Source: a virus. Taken from it: a DNA stretch of 31,181 bases. The stretch is taken from the IMG/VR virus record IMGVR_UViG_3300025127_000147, positions 1 through 31,181 of that record, one strand, 5' to 3'. Made by a program: the position numbers and the translations under genes. How positions within the stretch are numbered: position 1 is the stretch's first letter; every line of letters begins with the position of its first letter. The notes beneath the pieces are model-generated. The model made no database searches. It had not been told where the DNA came from and worked only from the letters and a program-made list of their open reading frames with translations. Positions 25,707-31,181 of the stretch are shown one piece after another.

Positions 25707-26564
25707 TTATTTTCTACTAAATCCACCTTTAGTTGGAATTCTTACATTGGATTTTTTTTCTTCAACTGGCGGTATGTCATCCATATTGGGCTCTAATTCT
25801 ATTGGATCTTCTATAAATTTAGCCACTTTTTTCTTTTCACCATATACAGGCCAATTTTTTTCTCTATTTAATAATGTTACATTATAGCTTATCACAAATA
25901 TAACCGCCATTGGATCAAATACAAAGATAAGTATGAAGATAAAGAATTTAACTACCGTATCCACATCAGAATCAAATACTTTTGCCAGATAAATAGCAGG
26001 CCCTACTTCCACACCTGTTTCTATTATCTGTACTTTTAAATCTCCAACCTCACTTTTAAGATTTATTATGTCATCATTTATTTTGTTTATCTTTGGTTGA
26101 TATTCTTCTCTCAGTTTTCTTTTTGCTGTTCTGTAATTATCAGGTAACTCAGCTACAGCGGCTTCCAACTCTTCTTTAAGAAATTTCTTATCATCCTGTA
26201 ATTGTTCTAACCTATCTTCTTTATATAGTAATGCGGTAGTTTCTTTTTCAAATGATACTGTAGCACCTTGGTACGCGTTGGATAAAAATCCAAATATGCC
26301 AGCAGATGTAATTAATACTAAAATTACTGTGGCAATTGTCATATATATTTTATGTAACAAATTTATATCTTTCCAATACCTATACAGAAATGATGCTGCT
26401 ACCAATTTACCAAACTCTAATGAACCTGCCATTATAATTACTGCTAGTTGAGCACCAGCAAATAGTTTAGATAATCCATAAACCGAAAAGAAAGCAGCGC
26501 TTCCAGCTATTGATAAGGCTGAAAATCCTACTAACTTATTAAATGATTTAGATTGTTCAAACAC
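25707..26564 (-). CDS. Membrane protein with coiled coil (285 aa)
   Basis: The 285-residue protein has three N-terminal membrane segments at about 11-30, 36-56 and 68-92 (including LAVIIMAGSLEFGKLVAASF). A charged coiled coil follows at about 105-180 (KEDRLEQLQDDKKFLKEELE), then a fourth segment near 208-230 (VVKFFIFILIFVFDPMAVIF). A Pro- and Lys-rich cytoplasmic tail ends in PTKGGFSRK. A segment resembling this recurs in phage and prophage proteins of unknown role. A holin- or spanin-like function is unproven. It follows AGGAG and is the last gene before the sigma70-type promoter. Confidence 0.7.
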   Translation of the reverse strand: MFEQSKSFNKLVGFSALSIAGSAAFFSVYGLSKLFAGAQLAVIIMAGSLEFGKLVAASFLYRYWKDINLLHKIYMTIATVILVLITSAGIFGFLSNAYQGATVSFEKETTALLYKEDRLEQLQDDKKFLKEELEAAVAELPDNYRTAKRKLREEYQPKINKINDDIINLKSEVGDLKVQIIETGVEVGPAIYLAKVFDSDVDTVVKFFIFILIFVFDPMAVIFVISYNVTLLNREKNWPVYGEKKKVAKFIEDPIELEPNMDDIPPVEEKKSNVRIPTKGGFSRK

Positions 26565-26604
26565 AGGGATTTCTCCTATTTATTAATAATAAATATATAA
26601 AACC

Positions 26605-26760
26605 CTATTTTAACTCTTTAAATTCAGCGTCTATAATCTTTTGACATACATAATAGTTAGATCCATTCCTAAGAACGGTATCGGCTAGATTCCACATTTT
26701 TTTGAGTTCATCAGTAGTATAACCAGATTCAACCGATACCGTTCCGAGAACGGAATACAT
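26605..26760 (-). CDS. Small hypothetical protein (51 aa)
   Basis: An ATG at 26760 with TAAGGAC upstream opens a 51-residue frame ending in TAG, in the gap between the Hsp20 and membrane protein genes. The sequence begins MYSVLGTVSVESGYTTDELK. It continues with MWNLADTVLRNGSNYYVCQK and IIDAEFKELK, a plausible helical domain; I have the impression of a conserved phage unknown. Its message can form several alternative hairpins. It accounts for the 222-base gap, so that region is not empty. Confidence 0.6.
   Translation of the reverse strand: MYSVLGTVSVESGYTTDELKKMWNLADTVLRNGSNYYVCQKIIDAEFKELK
26673..26753 (-). repeat. Inverted repeats able to form alternative RNA hairpins
   Basis: GAACGGTATCGG (26673-26684) and CCGATACCGTTC (26733-26744) are a perfect 12-bp inverted repeat. 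CCGTTC...GAACGG at 26739-26753 forms a local 6-bp hairpin with a 3-nt loop using the same bases. Pairing one way excludes the other. All lie in the 51-residue gene. Function, if any, is unknown. Confidence 0.4.
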
Positions 26761-26786
26761 GTCCTTATTGACTTTTAGTATTTTAT

Positions 26787-27263
26787 TTATGATATTTCCA
26801 CCAAGTTCTTCTTAGGTAGAGTTGGCTCTGCCTTAGGAATTTCGATTGAAAGAATACCCTCTTTGAAATTAGCTTTGACATTTTCACCATCAAGCAACTC
26901 ACCTAAAGTGAATGAGCGTTTGAATGATGATTGCTTTAACTCCCTACGAAGCACCTTAGCTTTAGTCTCATCAAATATTCCGTGATGCTTTTCACCAGCT
27001 ATGGTAAGAACACCATCCTCAACTTCTATGTTGATATCCTTTTTATCTAATCCAGGAATCTCAGCTATGATACCAACCTTATCATCAAACTCATAGACAT
27101 TTACTTTTGGATATGCTGAATTACCAAATGGATTTACACCAACAGTTTCATTGATTTGTGGAAATGATGATGAGATAATTTCATCAAACATTTTATCAAA
27201 CGGGGTTAGAAAAGAATCCCTATCGATTACAGGGAATGAATTACGAACAACTAGTTTAGTCAT
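26787..27263 (-). CDS. Small heat shock protein, Hsp20 family (158 aa)
   Basis: This protein has the alpha-crystallin domain of Hsp20 chaperones: YPKVNVYEFDDKVGIIAEIP, GLDKKDINIEVEDGVLTIAG and SFKRSFTLGELLDGENVKAN, with GILSIEIPK at the end. An N-terminal arm begins MTKLVVRNSFPVIDRDSF, and a short C-terminal tail has LPKKNLVEIS. T4-like marine phages commonly carry such a gene. Hsp20 holds unfolding proteins for refolding by Hsp70 systems. The neighbouring J-domain protein supports a phage chaperone module. The ATG has AGGAG upstream, and a 160-base gap holds AT-rich control sites. Confidence 0.95.
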   Translation of the reverse strand: MTKLVVRNSFPVIDRDSFLTPFDKMFDEIISSSFPQINETVGVNPFGNSAYPKVNVYEFDDKVGIIAEIPGLDKKDINIEVEDGVLTIAGEKHHGIFDETKAKVLRRELKQSSFKRSFTLGELLDGENVKANFKEGILSIEIPKAEPTLPKKNLVEIS

Positions 27264-27376
27264 TTTATTTCTCCTATTTTGTTTACTATTTAGTCAAACA
27301 TTAGCATCCTCTTTTGAGCGATACTAATAACTTTATTATACAATAATCATACCATAATATGCATATGTATTATTGA

Positions 27377-27390
27377 CATATATAAATATA
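27377..27390. promoter_or_regulatory. Repeated CATATATAAATATA element (copy 4)
   Basis: CATATATAAATATA on the plus strand, with TATAAATA at 27381-27388, lies in the 160-base gap ahead of the Hsp20 gene. Read leftward it gives TATATTTATATATG, as in the copies at 2894 and 16475. The gap also holds a leftward TATAAT (about 27330s) without a convincing -35. Role as a promoter is inferred. Confidence 0.4.
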
Positions 27391-27423
27391 TAATAACTGA
27401 CAAAAAAACATATTTTTTTTAAA

Positions 27424-27930
27424 TTATTTTCCAAGCGTTGTAATTATGACATTTTCAAAATTTAATCTTTCTTTATCAGGTATATTATACCACTGCATTA
27501 TCAGTGTTTTATTGAAGTATTCTAATTTACCTTTTAATTTTTTTATATTGGTGGTAAGGAATTCTTCCTCATCAACATCAACGCTTATATCAACATCATA
27601 CTCATGAGCCAAGTCCACAACTGAATCCATATCATAATCATCAACACTCTCTTTTAGTTTTTTAAAATCTTTTGTATTACCTGTTTTTTTATCGGGATGT
27701 ATTTTCTTAGCCAGTTTTTTATAAACCTTATCTAAGCTTTTAGTTCTTTTTTCAGATTTTTTACTCTTATTTGCTTTTTTAGCTTTTGGTGTGTCTAAAT
27801 TAAGCTTACCTGCAAACTTTTTATCGAATTGTTTCATAGCCTTTTTAAACAATTCATTTTGATATTCATATTCAGCTTTTAGGTAATCATACTCAGCTTT
27901 TAACTTTCTGAGGAGGATTTTTTGATTCAT
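27424..27930 (-). CDS. J-domain (DnaJ-like) co-chaperone (168 aa)
   Basis: Residues 65-95 contain SLDKVYKKLAKKIHPDKKTG, with the J-domain hallmark H78-P-D between helix II and III, and a following helix with KDFKKLKESVDDYDMDSVVD. J domains stimulate Hsp70 ATPase. The N-terminal 60 residues are a basic coiled coil (KAEYDYLKAEYEYQNELFK) and the C-terminus is acidic then helical, without the Gly/Phe or zinc domains of full DnaJ. So it could redirect host DnaK to phage clients. It sits next to Hsp20, suggesting a shared chaperone function. The start follows a GAGG ribosome binding site. Confidence 0.7.
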   Translation of the reverse strand: MNQKILLRKLKAEYDYLKAEYEYQNELFKKAMKQFDKKFAGKLNLDTPKAKKANKSKKSEKRTKSLDKVYKKLAKKIHPDKKTGNTKDFKKLKESVDDYDMDSVVDLAHEYDVDISVDVDEEEFLTTNIKKLKGKLEYFNKTLIMQWYNIPDKERLNFENVIITTLGK

Positions 27931-28371
27931 TTATTGAAAATCTTCTTTATCAAATATTGGTTTTTGTTTTACTTCCATCAAATCAGGATAATTATCTTCA
28001 AAAAACTTTTTTGTTTTTTTAATCATAGCTGAAGCTACTTGTTCTCTAACACTATCGTTATCCCAATCAGCATTCTTAAAACCATCAAATAACATTTTAT
28101 AATAATTAAGTATATTTAGCCAATCTGTATCTGTTAGTTTTCTCAAAGGTTTTGGCTCAGGACATTTATGATCTTCCGGAATCTGATAAGGTTTGCCTTT
28201 TCTTTTCATTTCAATGTCAAATGATTTTTCTTTTCCGCCCATATGGAATGGTTCGCTATATGTAACCCTACCTTCAACATCTAGATAATCTAATTTATTA
28301 ACTATTTCATTCAGCTTTTGTTCAAAAAACTCATTCCAACTTTGTGGCTCTTCATCTGCAAAAGTTATCAT
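27931..28371 (-). CDS. Hypothetical protein (146 aa)
   Basis: A 146-residue acidic, charged protein beginning MITFADEEPQSWNEFFEQKL. It contains YSEPFHMGGKEKSFDIEMKR, LTDTDWLNILNYYKMLFDGF and a helical C-terminus. No domain or motif is recognised. It directly follows the endolysin and precedes the J-domain gene with a one-base spacing, so it is in the same transcript. A helper of the chaperone or lysis genes is possible but not supported by sequence. Confidence 0.65.
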   Translation of the reverse strand: MITFADEEPQSWNEFFEQKLNEIVNKLDYLDVEGRVTYSEPFHMGGKEKSFDIEMKRKGKPYQIPEDHKCPEPKPLRKLTDTDWLNILNYYKMLFDGFKNADWDNDSVREQVASAMIKKTKKFFEDNYPDLMEVKQKPIFDKEDFQ

Positions 28372-28372
28372 A

Positions 28373-28849
28373 CTAAACCTCTAGTGCTCTCCTAAACCAA
28401 CCAAAATAAAACTTTTCTAAATCAGGCTTACGAGTTACCAAATCAGCGTAATACTTTACTCTGTATGCCCTAACTCTATCTGTTCCAACATTACTTACAG
28501 CTGCAATAGTTTTAGGTCCTAACCCACCATCTACCTTTAACCCAGCGCCTTTAGCATTAGCGGCTTTTTGTAATATCTTAACTGCCCTACCTCTACCTTG
28601 ATTTACACACATATCAAAATAAATGTGTCTAAGTTGTATTGGTAAGTCATCAACTCTGTTTTGATGCCAATAATGTACTTTGTATATTTCTTTAGCTTCT
28701 TGTTTTGTTAGATTTTTTATATCTACATCGGGGTGACTTCTCTTAGCTATGCCAAAATTAGTCTCGCCGCCTGGATCTTTCGGGTCGTTTACATATCCAC
28801 CCTCGTGATGTAAAACTACTTCAATTATTTCCTCAAATTCTGTTAACAT
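28373..28849 (-). CDS. Endolysin, GH108 N-acetylmuramidase (158 aa)
   Basis: Glycoside hydrolase 108 features are clear: HHEGGYVNDPKDPGGETNFG near residues 14-33, where E16 in EGGY is the expected catalytic acid. IYKVHYWHQNRVDDLPIQLR follows, then the C-terminal GLKVDGGLGPKTIAAVSN, typical of the PG-binding domain that follows GH108. It degrades peptidoglycan to release progeny. It has no signal peptide, so it needs a holin or other export. The ATG follows AGGAG with good spacing. It is adjacent to an exported beta-rich protein and lies in the leftward right-hand block. Confidence 0.95.
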   Translation of the reverse strand: MLTEFEEIIEVVLHHEGGYVNDPKDPGGETNFGIAKRSHPDVDIKNLTKQEAKEIYKVHYWHQNRVDDLPIQLRHIYFDMCVNQGRGRAVKILQKAANAKGAGLKVDGGLGPKTIAAVSNVGTDRVRAYRVKYYADLVTRKPDLEKFYFGWFRRALEV

Positions 28850-28858
28850 TTTATTCTC

Positions 28859-29455
28859 CTATAAAGATACTTCAATACCTACCTTAGCTTTGTAAAAATT
28901 TGTTTCCTTTAATTTAGATACCTCTCCCATTTTATACAATCTAATCTGATTTGTTAATCTCCAACTTAGTTTGAATTTATTTTCATACTCATAATCAGCA
29001 GGCTCTAAATCTCCATTCTCATTAGGATTTAAATATCCATCAATGCTTAATTCAATCTCTAATGGCGATATCCACTTATAACTCTTTACATAATCCCAAC
29101 CACCTGATAGAAATGTTTCATAACTATCAAAACTATCTGTGATGGATCTAGTGGTAAATCCAACATTAAAACTTTTCCAATTTTTACGCCAATCAAGCTT
29201 TAGATATTTTATATTCCTACTCTCTTTATTCATATATTCTGGCTTAAAGTAAAATCGATTATCAATCTTAACCCAAAACAAATCATCAATATACTTAGTT
29301 CCAAGCTCTCTTTCCCATTGGCGATTAGCATAATAATTATCATTTGTAAAACCAATGCTAACTTCATAATCATCGGGGTTGGGTTGCACATTTGGAGTTC
29401 TAAAAGCTAATGAACCAAATAACATAGTTCCAGCTAATATGTTACTCAGCATCAT
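28859..29455 (-). CDS. Exported beta-rich, outer-membrane-like protein (198 aa)
   Basis: The first 20 residues (MMLSNILAGTMLFGSLAFRT) look like a signal peptide. The rest alternates aromatic and polar residues in short strands, including YEVSIGFTNDNYYANRQWER, FWVKIDNRFYFKP, NWKSFNVGFTTRS, KFKLSWRLTNQIRLY and YKAKVGIEVSL. Such strands end in aromatic or hydrophobic residues as in outer-membrane beta barrels, though only eight to ten could fit, so a small barrel or lipid-interacting protein is possible. It is between the endolysin and DUF-like gene and overlaps the latter by 14 bases, with GGAG ahead. Its proximity to the endolysin suggests envelope action. Confidence 0.55.
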   Translation of the reverse strand: MMLSNILAGTMLFGSLAFRTPNVQPNPDDYEVSIGFTNDNYYANRQWERELGTKYIDDLFWVKIDNRFYFKPEYMNKESRNIKYLKLDWRKNWKSFNVGFTTRSITDSFDSYETFLSGGWDYVKSYKWISPLEIELSIDGYLNPNENGDLEPADYEYENKFKLSWRLTNQIRLYKMGEVSKLKETNFYKAKVGIEVSL

Positions 29456-30071
29456 TTATGATCTCCATAATTTTTTCCATCCACTTTTCTGTGGTTTCTC
29501 TCTTATGAATATCAACTTCACCTTTACCTTGTAATGACATTCCGTGAATATGGTTCTGAGGTTTATCAGCATATTTAAAACCCTCAAATGTAAATGGTTT
29601 ACCTTTAAGGCTTGAGTAAAATTGAGCAACCTTCATTGGATTGAATTTACTCATTTTCATATCAACCTTATTTACAGGTCTACCATCATCGCTAGTCTGA
29701 ATAAGTCTAGTGCCCTTCTGAGGATTATGTAGGACTATACCCCATTGTTTGTATTTATGTGCCAACTTAACCATAAATTTTTCAAAGGCCTTAGTATCCA
29801 TTAGAGGCTCACCACCAGCCTTTACATTCTTAACTAATAAGGATGGTTCTTTTACAGACCTAACCTTACCAGACTCATCTTCTTCTTGACCAACACCATC
29901 TATTCTAACATAACCAAAACCCGCACTACTGATAGCACCTTTTAATTTAGATAGATTAGCTTTATTATCCACACTTCCAACTCTCCAAGAAGTAATGATA
30001 CCAAATTCATTCTCTTGAAAGTCTCTATATATACGAGATAAACTGGCTTCTAATATCTGTTCTTTTTTCAA
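29442..30071 (-). CDS. Unknown protein with DUF3293-like pattern (209 aa)
   Basis: I start the gene at TTG 30071 because CGGAGA lies eight bases upstream and the preceding small gene ends one base before it. A longer frame begins at a TTG at 30179, without a ribosome binding site; an ATG at 30104 is another option. The core reads NEFGIITSWRVGSVDNKANL, KLKGAISSAGFGYVRIDGVG and VKEPSLLVKNVK, similar to the pattern of DUF3293 (an ITAW-type strand, then a Glu-Pro-Ser strand). A conserved-looking C-terminal half contains WGIVLHNPQKGTRLIQTSDD. Function is unknown. It lies in the compact small-gene cluster. Confidence 0.55.
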   Translation of the reverse strand: MKKEQILEASLSRIYRDFQENEFGIITSWRVGSVDNKANLSKLKGAISSAGFGYVRIDGVGQEEDESGKVRSVKEPSLLVKNVKAGGEPLMDTKAFEKFMVKLAHKYKQWGIVLHNPQKGTRLIQTSDDGRPVNKVDMKMSKFNPMKVAQFYSSLKGKPFTFEGFKYADKPQNHIHGMSLQGKGEVDIHKRETTEKWMEKIMEIINDAE

Positions 30072-30072
30072 T

Positions 30073-30213
30073 TTATTTTCTCCGATTTGTTTTACGCTTT
30101 TCATTTTTTCTTTTTCGTGATTTTCTTTTTCTCCTATCCTCACCGCTTCTTTTATCCTGAGATCCAAGTATAAAATCAATCACATCACACATTACTTTTA
30201 TTATCTTAACCAT
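30073..30213 (-). CDS. Tiny very basic protein (46 aa)
   Basis: This short ORF begins at ATG 30213 with AGAGG upstream, overlapping the preceding gene's stop by 8 bases, and ends in TAA one base before the next gene's TTG. The product starts MVKIIKVMCDVIDFILGSQD and then is almost all Lys and Arg (from about residue 20), so it is very likely a nucleic-acid or acidic-protein binding peptide, or a disordered basic tail. A different frame of the long neighbouring ORF overlaps it. I favour this one because both its signals and junctions fit. Confidence is moderate. Confidence 0.45.
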   Translation of the reverse strand: MVKIIKVMCDVIDFILGSQDKRSGEDRRKRKSRKRKNEKRKTNRRK

Positions 30214-30379
30214 TACTTACCTCTCTTAATAAATTTTTAGGTACGCTCCATATCCTACCCATATTATCCTTAACCCTAATATTTTTACCAACTGTGCCAG
30301 CGTTCCATTTTTTAACCACTTCATCAGCATACAGAACACCATCTGCTGTGGCATAATCTGTTAAAACCTTATACTTCAT
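30206..30379 (-). CDS. Small hypothetical protein (57 aa)
   Basis: I start at ATG 30379, which follows CAGGTGAC (a good Shine-Dalgarno) and comes one base after the previous gene's TAA. An in-frame ATG at 30415 lies inside the preceding gene with no ribosome binding site. The 57-residue product, MKYKVLTDYATADGVLYADE..., contains VVKKWNAGTVGKNIRVKDNM and GRIWSVPKNLLREV. It resembles a compact SH3-like or beta-barrel domain in its strand pattern, but no name can be given. Part of the small-gene cluster. Confidence 0.65.
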   Translation of the reverse strand: MKYKVLTDYATADGVLYADEVVKKWNAGTVGKNIRVKDNMGRIWSVPKNLLREVSNG

Positions 30380-30380
30380 T

Positions 30381-30557
30381 TTAGTCACCTGAAGTTGTGG
30401 TAGCTTCAAAGTCATAGTCTACTATCCACTTTTCAGTTTTCTTTTTAGGTGGTCTAATAAGTTCTAATATCTTAGCCACTGAGTGTCTAAGCTCTTTAAC
30501 TTCATTAGCTATTTTATCTAATCCATGAACTACTTTTTGTTCTACTATTTTAGCCAT
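30381..30557 (-). CDS. Small hypothetical protein (58 aa)
   Basis: This ORF starts with ATG at 30557 and encodes 58 residues beginning MAKIVEQKVVHGLDKIANEV. An N-terminal amphipathic helix of about 33 residues is followed by a basic RPPKKKTEKW segment and an acidic end. It overlaps the previous gene (stop at 30550) by 8 bases, and its end supplies the ribosome binding site of the next gene. Function is unknown; translational coupling is evident. Confidence 0.6.
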   Translation of the reverse strand: MAKIVEQKVVHGLDKIANEVKELRHSVAKILELIRPPKKKTEKWIVDYDFEATTTSGD

Positions 30558-30717
30558 CCTTAACCTCTCTTAATTTACCTAAACCACCACCACCAACTAC
30601 TTTAAGATAATCCTCAGCATCACTTTTATTTTCAGCTAAAAATGTGTAACCTTGATCGGTTGTCCATTTTTTATAGTGGTCAAACTGACCAGCTTTTTTT
30701 ATTACTTTCTTAGCCAC
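30550..30717 (-). CDS. Small hypothetical protein with GTG start (55 aa)
   Basis: GTG at 30717 is preceded by GGAGG in the nine-base gap after the selenoprotein-like gene. The 55-residue product begins MAKKVIKKAGQFDHYKKWTT (first residue from GTG). It then has a helical DAEDYLKVVGGGGLGKLREV. No family is recognised. It overlaps the following gene by eight bases. Small and basic, so it may bind nucleic acid, but there is no direct evidence. Confidence 0.6.
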   Translation of the reverse strand: MAKKVIKKAGQFDHYKKWTTDQGYTFLAENKSDAEDYLKVVGGGGLGKLREVKDG

Positions 30718-30726
30718 AAGGCCTCC

Positions 30727-30960
30727 TTATGTTATCCATTCATAATCGTTGAGTATATCCTCAACTTCGTTACTATTTGGGAATCTACCCAAATCTTTTT
30801 TACTGAATATTAGACTATTGTTAAGTTTAACTTCAAACACTCCGCCTGAACTTTTTATTAACTTGGCTTCAATACCAAATTGTTTTTGTATTGATTCTCT
30901 TAAACTAAGAGCTTTTGGTTCATAGTTTCACTGCATACAATATTCGATACTGATATTCAT
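30727..30960 (-). CDS. SelW/Rdx-family selenoprotein candidate with in-frame UGA (77 aa)
   Basis: From ATG 30960 the frame reads MNISIEYCMQ, then TGA at 30930-30928, then NYEPKALSLRESIQKQFGIE and onward to a TAA at 30729-30727. With UGA as selenocysteine the motif is C8-M-Q-U11, exactly the CxxU redox site of Rdx (SelW/SelT/SelH) thioredoxin-like proteins. Downstream SGGVFEVKLNN and IFSKKDLGRFP match family features (GGVFEV-type strand, SKK...G.FP). A 6-bp hairpin (30897-30911) begins 16 nt after UGA. UGA ends other genes here. A stop-broken gene or sequencing error remains possible, but both halves look intact. The role is likely thiol redox exchange. GGAAG lies upstream; the neighbour's stop abuts the ATG. 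Confidence 0.75.
30897..30911 (-). promoter_or_regulatory. Candidate bacterial SECIS hairpin
   Basis: The RNA from 30911 to 30897 reads CTCTTA-GTT-TAAGAG, a perfect 6-bp stem, or a 5-bp stem with loop AGTTT. It begins 16 nt after the UGA and the apical loop lies about 22 nt after it. Bacterial SECIS elements have a short apical loop with a G in the first two loop positions, and lie 16 to 37 nt after UGA; the loop here fits, including a GU. The stem is A-U rich and coincides with coding codons. Confidence 0.55.
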
Positions 30961-31181
30961 TTAACTTCCAAATACTTTTTTCTTTTCACCGTGATATTCG
31001 TAAGCATGTCCATTTTCTTTCAATAATTCGTTTACTGACTTATCATGCCCTTTAACAAATAACTCTCCAAGCACACGACCATACTTACCCTTACCATGTG
31101 AAATAATACTAAACTTACCATCATCAGAATTTTCCAAAAGGTCTTTAACATAAGCCTTAGCAGCTAAACCTTTTTCTTTTT
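30961..31181 (-). CDS. SNase-like nuclease, C-terminal part (5' end beyond window)
   Basis: The frame is open from the right edge to TAA at 30963-30961, giving 73 residues. The sequence contains GLAAKAYVKDLLENS, GKYGRVLGELFVKGHDKSVN and ELLKENGHAYEYHGEKK. This order matches the C-terminal half of staphylococcal nuclease-fold proteins. There, KYGR carries the catalytic Arg equivalent to R87 and VNE..L...G.A precedes the final helix. Catalytic residues of the N-terminal half (R35 and E43 equivalents) lie outside the window. It is likely an endonuclease acting on DNA or RNA. Its stop is directly next to the selenoprotein gene start. Confidence 0.8.
   Translation of the reverse strand, partial: KEKGLAAKAYVKDLLENSDDGKFSIISHGKGKYGRVLGELFVKGHDKSVNELLKENGHAYEYHGEKKKVFGS

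Noticed and set aside
27280-27300. TTGACT near the Hsp20 start as a promoter -35
   Set aside because: There is no room for a -10 box before the ATG at 27263.
30072-30179. N-terminal extension of the DUF3293-like gene
   Set aside because: The initial codon there is TTG without a ribosome binding site, and the frame shadows the basic 46-residue gene. The TTG at 30071 has a good signal.
30727-30960. TGA read as tryptophan, or as a genome-wide reassigned codon
   Set aside because: Several genes in this window end in TGA (at 17873, 24736, 25154 and 25276) with sensible overlaps, and tryptophan is encoded by TGG throughout. The TGA position matches the CxxU site of Rdx proteins, so selenocysteine explains it better.
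30727-30960. Gene broken by a nonsense mutation at codon 11
   Set aside because: No alternative start exists after the TGA, both flanks keep family-like sequence, and a SECIS-like hairpin follows at the right distance. It cannot be fully excluded without reads.
1-31181. CRISPR array, insertion sequence, rRNA or integrase
   Set aside because: No direct-repeat array with spacers, transposase, terminal inverted repeats, rRNA or integrase sequence was visible on either strand.

Overview
This window looks like a contiguous piece of an AT-rich (about one third G+C by eye) T4-like myovirus genome, most likely from a marine or aquatic habitat. The supporting genes are a T4-type baseplate wedge pair (gp6 and gp25 homologues), a gp5-like hub protein, a gp55-like late sigma factor, a GH108 endolysin, an Hsp20, and a tRNA-Gly(UCC). 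Almost every gene is on the minus strand with short or overlapping junctions (TAATG, ATGA). I cannot name the host. If the selenoprotein described below is real, the host must decode UGA as selenocysteine.

Layout from left to right (transcription runs right to left). Positions 1-16443 are a late structural block: three tail or virion proteins, a 2292-residue tail protein carrying a tail-protein-I-like segment and a LamG-like domain, a DNRLRE-type protein, gp6, gp25, two helical proteins and a gp5-like hub. At 16444-16833 is the only rightward gene, a 73-residue two-helix membrane protein with its own sigma70-type promoter and a perfect GAAA-loop terminator. Positions 16831-23032 hold the gp55-like sigma factor, a small anchored protein, an HD-domain protein, a glycosyltransferase with a possible DNA-binding tail, a 605-residue orphan, and a DUF4338/DruA-like protein. 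A tRNA-Gly sits at 23088-23159. Positions 23210-26564 hold a PNKP-type phosphatase, a 3D-type cell-wall protein and several small unknowns, with two sigma70-type promoters that share their -35 region. Positions 26605-31181 hold an Hsp20 and J-domain pair, the endolysin, an exported beta-rich protein, and a dense cluster of tiny overlapping genes ending in an SNase-like nuclease cut by the window edge.

The most exciting item is at 30727-30960. It is a SelW/Rdx-family gene whose CxxC redox motif reads C-M-Q-UGA, with family sequence continuing in frame on both sides of the UGA. A 6-bp hairpin with a G-U at its apex starts 16 nt after the UGA, where a bacterial SECIS element should be. UGA ends several other genes here, so it is not globally reassigned. 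This points to a phage-encoded selenoprotein.

Functionally, the left block builds the baseplate and tail. The gp55 homologue would drive its late transcription, and a repeated intergenic CATATATAAATAT element is the candidate late control site. The right block mixes lysis, chaperone, nucleic-acid repair or modification, and small accessory genes, at least part of them behind host-type promoters. There is no gene-free stretch longer than 300 bases.
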